Assembly: GCA_012512335.1 (NCBI GenBank)
Contig: JAAZEK010000365.1
Coordinates: 1-9,892, forward strand
Reading direction: 5' to 3'
Length of the DNA stretch: 9,892 nt
Source of the DNA: Clostridiales bacterium
GTDB taxonomy: Bacteria; Bacillota; Clostridia; Caldicoprobacterales; DTU083
Below, one piece after another: positions 1-6,957 of the stretch. The position numbers and the translations under genes were made by a program. Numbering within the stretch: position 1 is the first letter of the stretch; each line of letters starts with the position of its first letter. The notes beneath the pieces were generated by a model. The model had not been told where the DNA came from. It made no database searches and saw only the letters and a program-made list of their open reading frames with translations.

Positions 1-164
1 AAATACTACACCTTCCAAACTCACTTCGTTCAGACAGTGAAAGGTGCTTAACGCATTTTCTGCTGATATTCGCTAAGATTGATAATCGTTCCTGCAAAGG
101 CTCCTTCCATATGATTTATTATTTTGGCGTGAACAGCCCTCCACGATATAAAATGGCAGAACAC
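1..164. other. left-flank DNA without a convincing gene
   Basis: No gene can be supported here. Frame +1 is open from the window edge to a stop at 49-51 (16 codons), so it could be the tail of a gene beginning outside the window, but it is too short to identify. On the minus strand a roughly 40-codon stretch is open and ends near position 48. It has no ribosome binding site and no family that I recognise. No strong terminator hairpin or long repeat is visible. Confidence 0.4.
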
Positions 165-193
165 TTGTTCTTATTTGGGTTATGTGGTACAAT
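165..193 (+). promoter_or_regulatory. sigma-A-type promoter for the coiled-coil gene
   Basis: TTGTTC (165-170) and TACAAT (188-193) are separated by exactly 17 bp. A TG one base upstream of the -10 box gives an extended -10 element. The start codon of the downstream gene lies about 63 bp further on, and no other gene intervenes. The call rests on motif match only. Confidence 0.6.
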
Positions 194-256
194 TAAAGAG
201 CAGGCTACTTAGTTATAACTTCATCGTATAGCAAAAAAATATGGGGAGGATTACAA

Positions 257-706
257 ATGACTGATAGGGAATTATTGGAGCTGGTGGCGGCTCAAGTAGG
301 AGTACTTACTACTAATGCAGACAATCAAACTATTGAAATGGGCAACCTAACAACTCAAGTGGGTAATCTAACTACTCAAATGGGCGACCTAACAACTCAA
401 GTGGGTAACCTAACTACTCATATGGGCGACCTAACTACTCAAGTGGGTAACCTAACAACTAAAGTAGACAATCTGACGGATGATGTGCGGGGTCTACAAA
501 CCGACATGCAAGTTGTCAAAGGTGACATCAAAGACTTAAAAGGTGAAGTTGCTGAGGTCAAAAAGAGGGTCATCTACATTGAAAATGACCATGGTGCTAA
601 GCTTGATGCTTTATTTGATGGATACAAACAAAATAGTGATAGGCTTACTCGAATCGAAGCCGAGGTTAGCAAGCACGATGAGTTTATTATGCGAAGAATA
701 AAGTAA
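257..706 (+). CDS. coiled-coil repeat protein of unknown function
   Basis: This encodes a 149-residue protein with no catalytic motif that I recognise. ATG 257 follows a good ribosome binding site, GGGGAGGA at 242-249, with 7-nt spacing. Residues 1-21 are a short helical-looking start. Residues 22-77 are eight seven-residue units of the type G-N/D-L-T-T-Q-V/M, with hydrophobics alternating 4 and 3 apart as in a coiled coil, but with Thr/Gln/Asn in place of the usual charged residues. Residues 78-149 are a more ordinary charged coiled coil ending in a block rich in Lys/Arg/Glu (GYKQNSDRL and RIEAEVSKHDEF are visible). There is no signal peptide or membrane segment, so it is probably cytoplasmic. 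From memory, similar short coiled-coil proteins of unknown role are common in Bacillota, including phages and mobile DNA. It has its own promoter and no operon partner. The repeat tract suggests length variation between strains. Confidence 0.85.
   Translation: MTDRELLELVAAQVGVLTTNADNQTIEMGNLTTQVGNLTTQMGDLTTQVGNLTTHMGDLTTQVGNLTTKVDNLTDDVRGLQTDMQVVKGDIKDLKGEVAEVKKRVIYIENDHGAKLDALFDGYKQNSDRLTRIEAEVSKHDEFIMRRIK
320..487 (+). repeat. 21-bp in-frame tandem repeat, 8 units
   Basis: Eight consecutive 21-bp units begin at 320, 341, 362, 383, 404, 425, 446 and 467. The six central units are highly similar and the two outer ones degenerate. Within 341-466 the units alternate between a GGC-starting and a GGT-starting form, giving three 42-bp higher-order copies (341-382, 383-424, 425-466). 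Each unit encodes one heptad of the host protein, so gain or loss of a unit keeps the frame. There are no unique spacers, so it is not a CRISPR array. Confidence 0.93.
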
Positions 707-745
707 GATAGCACTAAATTACATAAAAATACTACACAAAAAATA

Positions 746-774
746 TTGACAATTGCAAGGTGCTCGTTTACAAT
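746..774 (+). promoter_or_regulatory. pyr operon promoter
   Basis: A consensus -35 box TTGACA (746-751) is followed, after a 17-bp spacer, by the -10 box TACAAT (769-774). Transcription would start near 781, only a few bases upstream of the PyrR-binding hairpin. That is where a leader-attenuated operon needs its start. The placement supports this as the main promoter for pyrR to pyrE. Confidence 0.85.
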
Positions 775-785
775 CTAAACAAGAT

Positions 786-896
786 GTCCTTTAAGGCTGG
801 TTCAGAGAAATCAGGAAGGCACAATAACAGACTTGTATTGTAAGTTACCTATTATGTGCGTTCAGCCTATCCTGATTTTGGATAGGCTTTTGTTTT
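786..896 (+). promoter_or_regulatory. PyrR-dependent attenuator 1 (pyrR leader)
   Basis: Three competing RNA structures can be drawn. The PyrR-binding anti-antiterminator has lower stem 788-791/816-819, an internal loop containing the TTTAA signature, upper stem 797-802/809-814 and hexaloop CAGAGA (803-808). The antiterminator pairs 808-816 perfectly with 870-878 and 817-820 with 865-868 (one bulged base), closing an inner stem near 819-827/853-860. The terminator occupies 864-888. The antiterminator uses both the 3' half of the binding loop and the 5' arm of the terminator, so the states exclude each other. In the known PyrR mechanism, UMP/UTP-bound PyrR stabilises the binding loop, frees the terminator and lowers operon transcription. 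PRPP counteracts this. The pairings are read directly; the regulation is inferred from the Bacillus pyr model. Confidence 0.88.
864..896 (+). terminator. intrinsic terminator of the pyrR leader
   Basis: A perfect 9-bp stem (864-872 with 880-888) encloses a 7-nt loop and is followed by a T-rich tract at 888-896 broken by a single G. It lies upstream of pyrR, so it is a conditional (attenuation) terminator, not the end of the previous gene. Confidence 0.88.
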
Positions 897-960
897 AAGT
901 AGAATTTCTTAAGTGGAATTCATATTTCAAGCGGTTTAGTTTAATATAGGAGGCGATACT

Positions 961-1518
961 GTGGCAGAATTAAAAGATACGGTATTTAAAGCAAAGGTAT
1001 TGGATGCCGATATGATGAGAAGGGCCCTCACCAGAATAGCCCATGAGATCATTGAAAAGAACACGGGAATCGATGACTTAGCTATCATCGGTATTCGCAG
1101 AAGAGGAGTCCCCTTAGCTGACAGATTAGCTAAGATTATTAATGAAATTGAAGGTGTATCTGTTCCTACTGGCATACTGGATATTACCCTTTACAGAGAT
1201 GATCTCACAACTCTAGCAGTGCAACCAATTGTACACAAAACAGAAGTTCCTTTTTCCATCGATGATAAAAAGATAATTCTAGTAGATGACGTCCTATATA
1301 CAGGTAGAACAGTGAGAGCTGCTTTAGACGCCTTGGTTGATTTAGGCCGTCCTAAACTAATCCAGTTAGCTATATTAATAGACAGGGGACATCGAGAATT
1401 GCCAATCAGAGCCGACTATGTGGGTAAAAACATTCCAACCTCCAGAAAAGAATTAATCGCTGTTAATGTTGAAGAAATTGATGGTATAGATAGTGTGGAA
1501 ATTGAAGAATTTGTGTAA
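961..1518 (+). CDS. pyrR: bifunctional pyr operon regulator / uracil phosphoribosyltransferase PyrR
   Basis: PyrR is an RNA-binding attenuation protein that senses UMP/UTP against PRPP. In many Bacillota it also has uracil phosphoribosyltransferase activity. The 185-residue length is normal for the family. The PRPP-binding loop VDDVLYTGRT is at residues 108-117. The basic RRRGVP segment (46-51) and ITLYRDDL (75-82) are also typical. Translation starts at GTG 961, seven bases after a perfect AGGAGG (948-953). The gene is first in the operon and lies between two PyrR-responsive attenuators, so its own expression is autoregulated by the first. No key motif is missing. Confidence 0.97.
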   Translation: MAELKDTVFKAKVLDADMMRRALTRIAHEIIEKNTGIDDLAIIGIRRRGVPLADRLAKIINEIEGVSVPTGILDITLYRDDLTTLAVQPIVHKTEVPFSIDDKKIILVDDVLYTGRTVRAALDALVDLGRPKLIQLAILIDRGHRELPIRADYVGKNIPTSRKELIAVNVEEIDGIDSVEIEEFV

Positions 1519-1543
1519 TAAAGACCTCTAATTTAATGTAGTA

Positions 1544-1637
1544 CTCCTTTAAATTGACACTGAGATGTCAAAAGGAGCTTTAGATAAGCTATAGCTATAT
1601 CTGTGCACCTTATCTGAACCTCCTTGGAGGTTTTTTT
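1544..1637 (+). promoter_or_regulatory. PyrR-dependent attenuator 2 (pyrR-pyrB intergenic)
   Basis: This is a second full set of competing structures. The PyrR-binding hairpin has a 6-bp lower stem (1544-1549/1572-1577), a TAAA internal loop (1550-1553), a 6-bp upper stem (1554-1559/1566-1571) and hexaloop CTGAGA (1560-1565), one base different from CAGAGA in the first leader. The antiterminator pairs 1574-1588 with 1609-1623, with one C-C mismatch and one G-U pair. It overlaps the lower stem of the binding loop and the terminator's 5' arm. This would let PyrR reduce pyrB-pyrE further while leaving some pyrR mRNA. Pairings were read by eye; the function follows the Bacillus model. Confidence 0.88.
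1617..1637 (+). terminator. intrinsic terminator of attenuator 2
   Basis: AACCTC (1617-1622) pairs with GAGGTT (1627-1632) around a CTTG tetraloop, followed by a run of seven T (1631-1637). It sits about 55 bp before the pyrB start and would uncouple pyrR from the rest of the operon when formed. Confidence 0.87.
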
Positions 1638-1692
1638 AATATGACGAACTGACGGGTAGAGCATATTGTAAAGGAAGGTGTATAACAAAATT

Positions 1693-2631
1693 ATGTGGAG
1701 AACAAAAGATTTACTTGGCTTAGAAGAACACTCTGCAGATGAAATCCTAGGCATATTAGATACGGCAGAAGCCATGAAGGATATTATCCATAGAGATATA
1801 AAGAAAGTGCCGACTCTTCGAGGGAAGTCCATGGTTACCTTATTCTATGAGAATAGCACACGTACCAGAAGCTCCTTTGAGATGGCTGGCAAATATCTAA
1901 GTGCAGATACCTCAAACCTGGCCATCGCAAGTAGTAGTGTCGCGAAAGGAGAATCCCTTATTGATACAGGAAGAACCCTAGAGGCTATGGGTACGGATTT
2001 GATAGTTATCAGGCATTCAGCTGCAGGCGCTCCCCACCTATTAGCTAAGAGTGTAAAATCGAGAGTTGTCAATGCCGGTGATGGAATGCACGAGCATCCT
2101 ACTCAAGGCTTGCTGGACCTATATACTATGAGGCAAAAGAAAGGCAATTTAGCAAACTTGAAAGTAGCAATACTAGGAGATGTCATGCACAGCAGGGTCG
2201 CCAGGTCTAATATCTGGGGACTTAGCAAATTTGGGGCTGAGGTAAGAGTAGTAGGTCCGACTACACTAATGCCACGGGAAATTGAAAAAATGGGAGTAAA
2301 GCAATATTATAATATAGAAGAAGCATTGGCAGGAGTTGATGTAATCAACGTCCTGAGATTACAAAAGGAAAGACAGAAAAAATGCTTATTACCTTCACTT
2401 CGAGAGTATTCACAGCTATTTGGTTTAACAAATGAAAGAATGGCATTGGCTAAAGAGGATGTTTTAGTCATGCACCCTGGTCCTATGAATCGTGGAGTAG
2501 AAATCATGACGGATGTTTATGAGTCTGCACATTCCTCTATAGATGAACAGGTGACAAACGGTGTTGCCATTCGTATGGCAATTTTATATTTAATGCTGGG
2601 AGGGAAGAGCGCTAATGAAAATCTTAATTAA
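1693..2631 (+). CDS. pyrB: aspartate carbamoyltransferase catalytic subunit
   Basis: The enzyme condenses carbamoyl phosphate with L-aspartate to N-carbamoyl-L-aspartate, the committed step of pyrimidine synthesis. From ATG 1693 the product has 312 residues, normal for the family. The carbamoyl-phosphate loop STRTR is at residues 55-59, HPTQ at 135-138, LRLQKER at 221-227 and HPGPMNRG at 261-268. An in-frame GTG at 1678 would add five residues, but it overlaps the AAGGAAGG ribosome binding region (1671-1678). ATG 1693 gives the expected MWRTKDLL-like N-terminus, although its spacing is slightly long (about 12 nt from AAGGTG). No pyrI regulatory-subunit gene follows, as usual in Bacillota. The 3' end overlaps pyrC by 17 nt. 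Expression should be controlled by both upstream attenuators. Confidence 0.96.
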   Translation: MWRTKDLLGLEEHSADEILGILDTAEAMKDIIHRDIKKVPTLRGKSMVTLFYENSTRTRSSFEMAGKYLSADTSNLAIASSSVAKGESLIDTGRTLEAMGTDLIVIRHSAAGAPHLLAKSVKSRVVNAGDGMHEHPTQGLLDLYTMRQKKGNLANLKVAILGDVMHSRVARSNIWGLSKFGAEVRVVGPTTLMPREIEKMGVKQYYNIEEALAGVDVINVLRLQKERQKKCLLPSLREYSQLFGLTNERMALAKEDVLVMHPGPMNRGVEIMTDVYESAHSSIDEQVTNGVAIRMAILYLMLGGKSANENLN

Positions 2632-3901
2632 GAACGGAAGAGTAATTGACCCCGCAAGCAATACAGATGCAGAAAAGGATATTTTAATAGAGAACGGCAC
2701 TATCGTGAGCATAGAAGAAAATATTTCCCAAGAAGTAGATGAAGTGATTGATGCAAGTGGAAAAATAGTAACACCAGGTTTAATCGATATGCATGTCCAC
2801 CTAAGAGACCCTGGTTATGAGCATAAGGAGACCATTGCCAGTGGTACCGCAGCAGCTGCAGCTGGAGGCTTTACAGCAGTTGCCTGCATGCCAAATACGA
2901 ACCCAATCACTGACAATATGGCTGTCGTTAACTATATCAAGCAAAAAGCAGCCACAGAGGGCAAGGTAAAGGTGTTTCCCATCGCCCATATTACCAAGGC
3001 AAGCAATAGTGATGAAATAACTGAATTTGCTGACTTGAAGCGGGCTGGAGCTGTTGCTTTATCTGATGATGGGATGCCTGTAGAAAGTGCTGAGATTATG
3101 CGTAGGGCTTTGGAGTATGCAAAAATGTTTGATTTAACAATCATGGAGCATTGTGAAGATTTAAGTTTGGCAAACGAGGGATATATGCATGAAGGGTTTG
3201 TATCAACTGAATTGGGACTAAGGGGCATACCCAGCGCTTCAGAGGATGTTATGGTGGCCAGAAATATTATTCTGTCAGAACTAACAGATAGCAAAATGCA
3301 CATTACTCATATTAGCACTGCTGGAGCGGTGGACTTGGTACGACAAGCAAAGAGGAAAGGACTAAAGGTTACCTGCGATGTTACACCTCACCACTTTACC
3401 CTTACAGATGAAGCGGTAAAGGGCTACAGCACCAACACTAAGGTAAATCCACCACTAAGGACAGAAGCCGATAGACGAGCAATTTTAGAGGGACTGGCAG
3501 ACGGCACCATAGATGCAATTGCTACAGATCATGCGCCTCATGCAAGAGAGGACAAGGATGTTGAGTATGCCTATGCAGCAAACGGTTTGGTAGGCTTAGA
3601 AACAGCAGTACCTCTTGTTTATAGTGAGCTGGTATTAAAAGGCATCCTCAGCCTGGAGCAAGCGATTTCAAAAATGACCATAAAGCCAGCAGAAATCTTA
3701 AATATACCCTTAGGCAGTCTTCAAGTTGGTAAGGAAGCAGATATAAGCATTATTGACCCTAATAAAAAGGCTGTTGTTCGTAAAGAAAAGTTTTATTCTA
3801 AGGGCAAGAATACACCCTTTGATGGCTGGGAGTTAACCGGCTGGCCGGTTTGCACCATAGTTAACGGAAAAATTGTGATGCGAAATGGGGTTGTTATATA
3901 A
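2615..3901 (+). CDS. pyrC: dihydroorotase, class I (Bacillus-type PyrC)
   Basis: The enzyme cyclises N-carbamoyl-aspartate to dihydroorotate using a zinc centre in the amidohydrolase fold. The 428-residue length fits the long class I form, not the roughly 345-residue E. coli type. All expected metal and catalytic residues are visible: H60 and H62 in HVHLRDPG, D151 in SDDG, H179 in MEHCED, H232 in THIS and D305 in TDHAPH. The start ATG 2615 lies inside the end of pyrB (17-nt overlap), preceded by a GGGAGGG ribosome binding site in pyrB coding sequence. This implies translational coupling. The stop shares one base with the pyrK start. Nothing suggests the inactive pseudo-dihydroorotase variety. 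Confidence 0.97.
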   Translation: MKILIKNGRVIDPASNTDAEKDILIENGTIVSIEENISQEVDEVIDASGKIVTPGLIDMHVHLRDPGYEHKETIASGTAAAAAGGFTAVACMPNTNPITDNMAVVNYIKQKAATEGKVKVFPIAHITKASNSDEITEFADLKRAGAVALSDDGMPVESAEIMRRALEYAKMFDLTIMEHCEDLSLANEGYMHEGFVSTELGLRGIPSASEDVMVARNIILSELTDSKMHITHISTAGAVDLVRQAKRKGLKVTCDVTPHHFTLTDEAVKGYSTNTKVNPPLRTEADRRAILEGLADGTIDAIATDHAPHAREDKDVEYAYAANGLVGLETAVPLVYSELVLKGILSLEQAISKMTIKPAEILNIPLGSLQVGKEADISIIDPNKKAVVRKEKFYSKGKNTPFDGWELTGWPVCTIVNGKIVMRNGVVI

Positions 3902-4695
3902 TGTTTCAATATTATGGAAAATTGATTCATCATGAAGAAGTAAATCCTAACCATATGCTGATGGTGGTCGAGGCTCCTAAGATAGCAAATAAGGCTGCAA
4001 TGGGCCAATTTGTTGAGGTGCGGGTTTCTGATAGCTATGAACCTCTTTTAAGAAGGCCGATTAGCATACATGACACGGACAAAAAGCAGGGAACCATCAG
4101 TCTTTTATACCAGGTAAAAGGAAGAGGTACAAAGCTATTAAGCGAAAAAAGGCCAGGTATGAATATTGACCTCTTAGGCCCTTTGGGAAGGGGCTTCACA
4201 TTGCCAGCCGATTCCTTACAAAAGCTTTTAATCGTTGGCGGAGGAATAGGAGTTGCACCACTATTACTTTTATCAAAAGAGGCAAAGGGGCAAGCCTTTA
4301 ATTCTACAATGATACTAGGATACAATACAAAAGAACAAATTCTAAGATTGGATGAATTCGAGAAATACAGCTCTAATCTACAAATTACTACCATGGATGG
4401 CAGCTTTGGTGAAAAAGGCCTGGTAACAATCCCACTAGAAAGAGAGTTGACTGCTGGGAATTACGGAATGATATACGCCTGTGGTCCGGAGGCAATGCTG
4501 GAAAGCGTTGCTGCCTTGGCAAATAAGTATGATGTTCCCTGCCAAGTATCAATGGAATCCCTAATGGGCTGTGGGGTAGGAGCTTGCCTGGGTTGTTCAT
4601 GCAAGACGAATGTTGAAGGTAAGGAAATATATCAAAGGGTTTGTGTAGAAGGTCCTGTCTTTAATAGTAGAGAGGTGGTGTGGGCAAATGTCTAA
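3901..4695 (+). CDS. pyrK: dihydroorotate dehydrogenase B, electron-transfer subunit
   Basis: This is the FAD and [2Fe-2S] subunit that passes electrons from the PyrD FMN site to NAD+ in the class 1B heterotetramer PyrD2PyrK2. The 264-residue length is typical. The N-terminal FAD-binding beta-barrel carries RRPIS at residues 51-55. The NAD-binding half carries GGGIG (113-117) and YACGPEAML (192-200). The C-terminal iron-sulfur ligands are C224, C229, C232 and C248, in a CGVGACLGC context with the usual C-X4-C-X2-C-Xn-C spacing. C234 is an extra cysteine not expected to be a ligand. Its start overlaps the pyrC stop by one base and its end overlaps pyrD by 8 nt, consistent with stoichiometric production of the two subunits. 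Confidence 0.96.
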   Translation: MFQYYGKLIHHEEVNPNHMLMVVEAPKIANKAAMGQFVEVRVSDSYEPLLRRPISIHDTDKKQGTISLLYQVKGRGTKLLSEKRPGMNIDLLGPLGRGFTLPADSLQKLLIVGGGIGVAPLLLLSKEAKGQAFNSTMILGYNTKEQILRLDEFEKYSSNLQITTMDGSFGEKGLVTIPLERELTAGNYGMIYACGPEAMLESVAALANKYDVPCQVSMESLMGCGVGACLGCSCKTNVEGKEIYQRVCVEGPVFNSREVVWANV

Positions 4696-5605
4696 AGCAG
4701 ATTTAAGTGTAGATTTAGGTAAGCTGAAGCTTAAAAACCCAGTTTTAACTGCTTCAGGTACCTTTGGCTATGGCATGGAATTTGTACCCTACATGGATTT
4801 AGAAAAGCTGGGGGGGATAATCGTTAAGGGGACAACCCTACATCCAAGAACAGGCAATCCCCAACCACGTATCTTTGAAACCTCGTCAGGTATGTTAAAT
4901 GCTATAGGACTGCAAAATCCTGGTGTAGATGGTTTCATTAGCGATGTTTTACCAAAAACAAAAAAGTACAAGACAAATTTCATCGTTAACATTTCAGGAA
5001 ATACAGTTGAAGAGTATGGCTTGATGGCTCAAAAGCTATCCATTGATGGAGTAGCTGCCATCGAAGTAAACATCTCCTGCCCCAATGTAAAAGCAGGTGG
5101 CATGGAATTTGGAACAGATCCTCATCAGGCAGCAAGAGTTGTAAAGGAAGTAAAGAAGAATACTAATCTGCCGGTAATTGTGAAGCTGTCACCGAACGTA
5201 ACTAGTATTATAGAAATTGCTATTGCAGTAGAAGCAGCAGGCGCAGATATCATTTCTCTAATCAACACCCTTTTGGGAATGGCTATTGACATTAAAAAAC
5301 AGAAGCCACACTTGGGCAATACCTTTGGAGGTCTATCAGGACCTGCTATAAAACCAGTTGCCCTCCGTATGGTATGGCAGGTTTATAAAAATGTGAGTAT
5401 TCCTTTAATAGGTATGGGGGGAATTGTTACTGCAGAGGACGCTCTGGAGTTTATCATGGCAGGAGCTACAGCCATAGCGATTGGGACTGGTAATTTCATA
5501 AATCCATCTGCAAGTGCTGATTTGGTAAGTGATTTAGATAAGTATTGTGTTGAGAATAATGTTTCAAAGCTTAGCTCATTAATTGGAGTAGCTCATAAAG
5601 GTTAA
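4688..5605 (+). CDS. pyrD: dihydroorotate dehydrogenase B, catalytic subunit (NAD-dependent, class 1B)
   Basis: This subunit oxidises dihydroorotate to orotate on FMN in the cytoplasm. The family partner is PyrK, encoded immediately upstream with an 8-nt overlap. The 305-residue TIM barrel shows TASGTFGYG (21-29), NISGN (101-105) and NISCPNVKAGG (128-138), with C131 as the predicted catalytic base. That cysteine is the class 1 hallmark, as opposed to serine in the membrane class 2 enzymes. INTLLGMAID (192-201), GGLSGPAIKP (214-223) and IGMGGI (241-246) form the FMN phosphate region. There is no N-terminal membrane helix. The NAD-coupled type fits an anaerobic or facultative lifestyle but does not prove one. 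Confidence 0.97.
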   Translation: MSKADLSVDLGKLKLKNPVLTASGTFGYGMEFVPYMDLEKLGGIIVKGTTLHPRTGNPQPRIFETSSGMLNAIGLQNPGVDGFISDVLPKTKKYKTNFIVNISGNTVEEYGLMAQKLSIDGVAAIEVNISCPNVKAGGMEFGTDPHQAARVVKEVKKNTNLPVIVKLSPNVTSIIEIAIAVEAAGADIISLINTLLGMAIDIKKQKPHLGNTFGGLSGPAIKPVALRMVWQVYKNVSIPLIGMGGIVTAEDALEFIMAGATAIAIGTGNFINPSASADLVSDLDKYCVENNVSKLSSLIGVAHKG

Positions 5606-5625
5606 AGAGAAGGGAAGTAGAAAAC

Positions 5626-6354
5626 ATGGATTGTAAAGAACGCTTAATAGTGGCTTTAGATGTAGATACCTTACAGGAAGTGGAAAGCCTTGTAACTAAG
5701 TTACATCCCTATGTTGGCATGTTTAAGGTTGGCTTACAGCTTTATACCAGTTTAGGACCGAAGGTTATAGAAGTCATAAAAAATAGAGGCGGAAAGATAT
5801 TTTGTGACTTGAAACTGCACGACATCCCGAACACAGTTGCTCAATCAAGTAGAGTTTTAACCGGGCTAGGTGTGGACTTATTAAATGTACATGCTTCTGG
5901 AGGACGTAAAATGATGGAGGCAGCAGCGGAAGCTGTGGCAAATGAAGCCAGCAAGCGAGGCATAACAAAACCTAACTTAATTGCAGTAACAGTCTTGACC
6001 AGCTTGGGAAAAGAGGACTTGAAAGAGATAGGTTTGAATAAAGAACCGGATGAAGTAGTTGAAAACTGGGCTCAGTTGGCCAAAAACTCTGGCTTAGATG
6101 GTGTTGTGTCCTCTCCAAAGGAAGCGGCATTGATCAAGGAGCTGTGTGGAGATGAGTTTCTTATAGTAACTCCCGGAATCAGACCTGCAGGTAGTAATGT
6201 ATTCGATCAAAAAAGAATAACTACGCCAAGTGATGCACTTAAGGTAGGTGCAACACATTTAGTGGTCGGAAGACCTATAACCAATGCGCCCGATCCAGCA
6301 CTGGCAGCTAAAAATATATTAGAAGAGATGGAGGCTTATTATGTTAACAAATAA
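5626..6354 (+). CDS. pyrF: orotidine 5'-phosphate decarboxylase
   Basis: The enzyme decarboxylates OMP to UMP, the last step of the pathway. The 242-residue length matches the Bacillus-type enzyme. LIVALDVD (7-14), KVGLQLY (34-40) and the catalytic D-K-D cluster DLKLHDIPNT (61-70: D61, K63, D66) are present, as are VTPGIRP (181-187) and VVGRPIT (213-219) for phosphate binding. ATG 5626 is 20 nt after the pyrD stop, the only non-overlapping junction downstream of pyrB, and has its own AAGGGA ribosome binding site. The 3' end overlaps pyrE by 14 nt. Confidence 0.97.
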   Translation: MDCKERLIVALDVDTLQEVESLVTKLHPYVGMFKVGLQLYTSLGPKVIEVIKNRGGKIFCDLKLHDIPNTVAQSSRVLTGLGVDLLNVHASGGRKMMEAAAEAVANEASKRGITKPNLIAVTVLTSLGKEDLKEIGLNKEPDEVVENWAQLAKNSGLDGVVSSPKEAALIKELCGDEFLIVTPGIRPAGSNVFDQKRITTPSDALKVGATHLVVGRPITNAPDPALAAKNILEEMEAYYVNK

Positions 6355-6916
6355 AGAAATAGAGAATATCTTTCTTGAATCAGAAGCCCTTCTAAAAGGA
6401 CATTTTCGCTTAACCTCAGGGCGTCATAGCGATCAGTATATGCAATGTGCCAAGGTGCTTCAATATCCTCATTTTACAGAAATCCTCTGCAAGGATTTGG
6501 CGGAACGCTTCCAAGGTGAAAAAATCGATGTAGTTATTGGGCCGGCTATGGGTGGAATCATCGTTGCTTATGAAATGGCTCGTCAATTAAATGCCAGAGC
6601 CATATTTGCAGAAAGGGTAAATGAGAAGCTGGAATTACGTAGAGGATTCAGCATTGAACCAGGGGATAATGTACTTATAGTAGAGGATGTTATAACTACA
6701 GGGGGCTCTGTGATAGAGGTTATAAATTTAGTTAGAGAAACTGGAGCCAATATTATAGGAACTGCTCTCTTGGTAGATAGAAGTGCTGGTAAAGTGAACT
6801 TAGGTGTAAGAACTGAAAGCTTATTGTCTATGGAGGTTGTCTCATATGAAGAAGGAGAATGCCCTCTGTGCAAAGAAGATATTCCTGTAGTTAAACCAGG
6901 TAGTAGGAAAGTTTAA
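6341..6916 (+). CDS. pyrE: orotate phosphoribosyltransferase
   Basis: The enzyme joins orotate and PRPP to give OMP, the substrate of the adjacent PyrF. The 191-residue protein has the PRPP loop VEDVITTGGS (114-123), the LTSGRHSDQY segment (24-33) typical of the family, and GPAMGG (67-72). It ends in CPLCKEDIPVVKPGSR, with C174 and C177. This cysteine-containing tail occurs in a subset of bacterial PyrE proteins and may be structural. ATG 6341 lies within pyrF after a GGAGG site. It is the last gene of the operon. No clear terminator hairpin follows before the convergent toxin gene ends at 6958. Confidence 0.97.
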   Translation: MLTNKEIENIFLESEALLKGHFRLTSGRHSDQYMQCAKVLQYPHFTEILCKDLAERFQGEKIDVVIGPAMGGIIVAYEMARQLNARAIFAERVNEKLELRRGFSIEPGDNVLIVEDVITTGGSVIEVINLVRETGANIIGTALLVDRSAGKVNLGVRTESLLSMEVVSYEEGECPLCKEDIPVVKPGSRKV

Positions 6917-6957
6917 ACTTAAAAAATTCACCTATCCAACTTCATAGAATTTATTTG

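Noticed and set aside
320..487. Possible CRISPR array because of regular short repeats
   Set aside because: The repeats are directly adjacent without unique spacers, and each keeps the reading frame of the coiled-coil protein.
1638..1667. Inverted repeat AATATG/CATATT just upstream of pyrB
   Set aside because: The arms are only 6 AT-rich bp with an 18-nt loop, and it adds nothing to the attenuator immediately upstream.
1678..1692. GTG at 1678 as the pyrB start
   Set aside because: It overlaps the purine-rich ribosome binding region and adds five residues not expected for the family. ATG 1693 gives the typical N-terminus, though the GTG start cannot be fully excluded.
6911..6918. GTTTAAAC palindrome at the end of pyrE as a terminator or operator
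   Set aside because: It is an isolated 8-bp palindrome overlapping the stop codon, with no stem-loop potential and no T tract.
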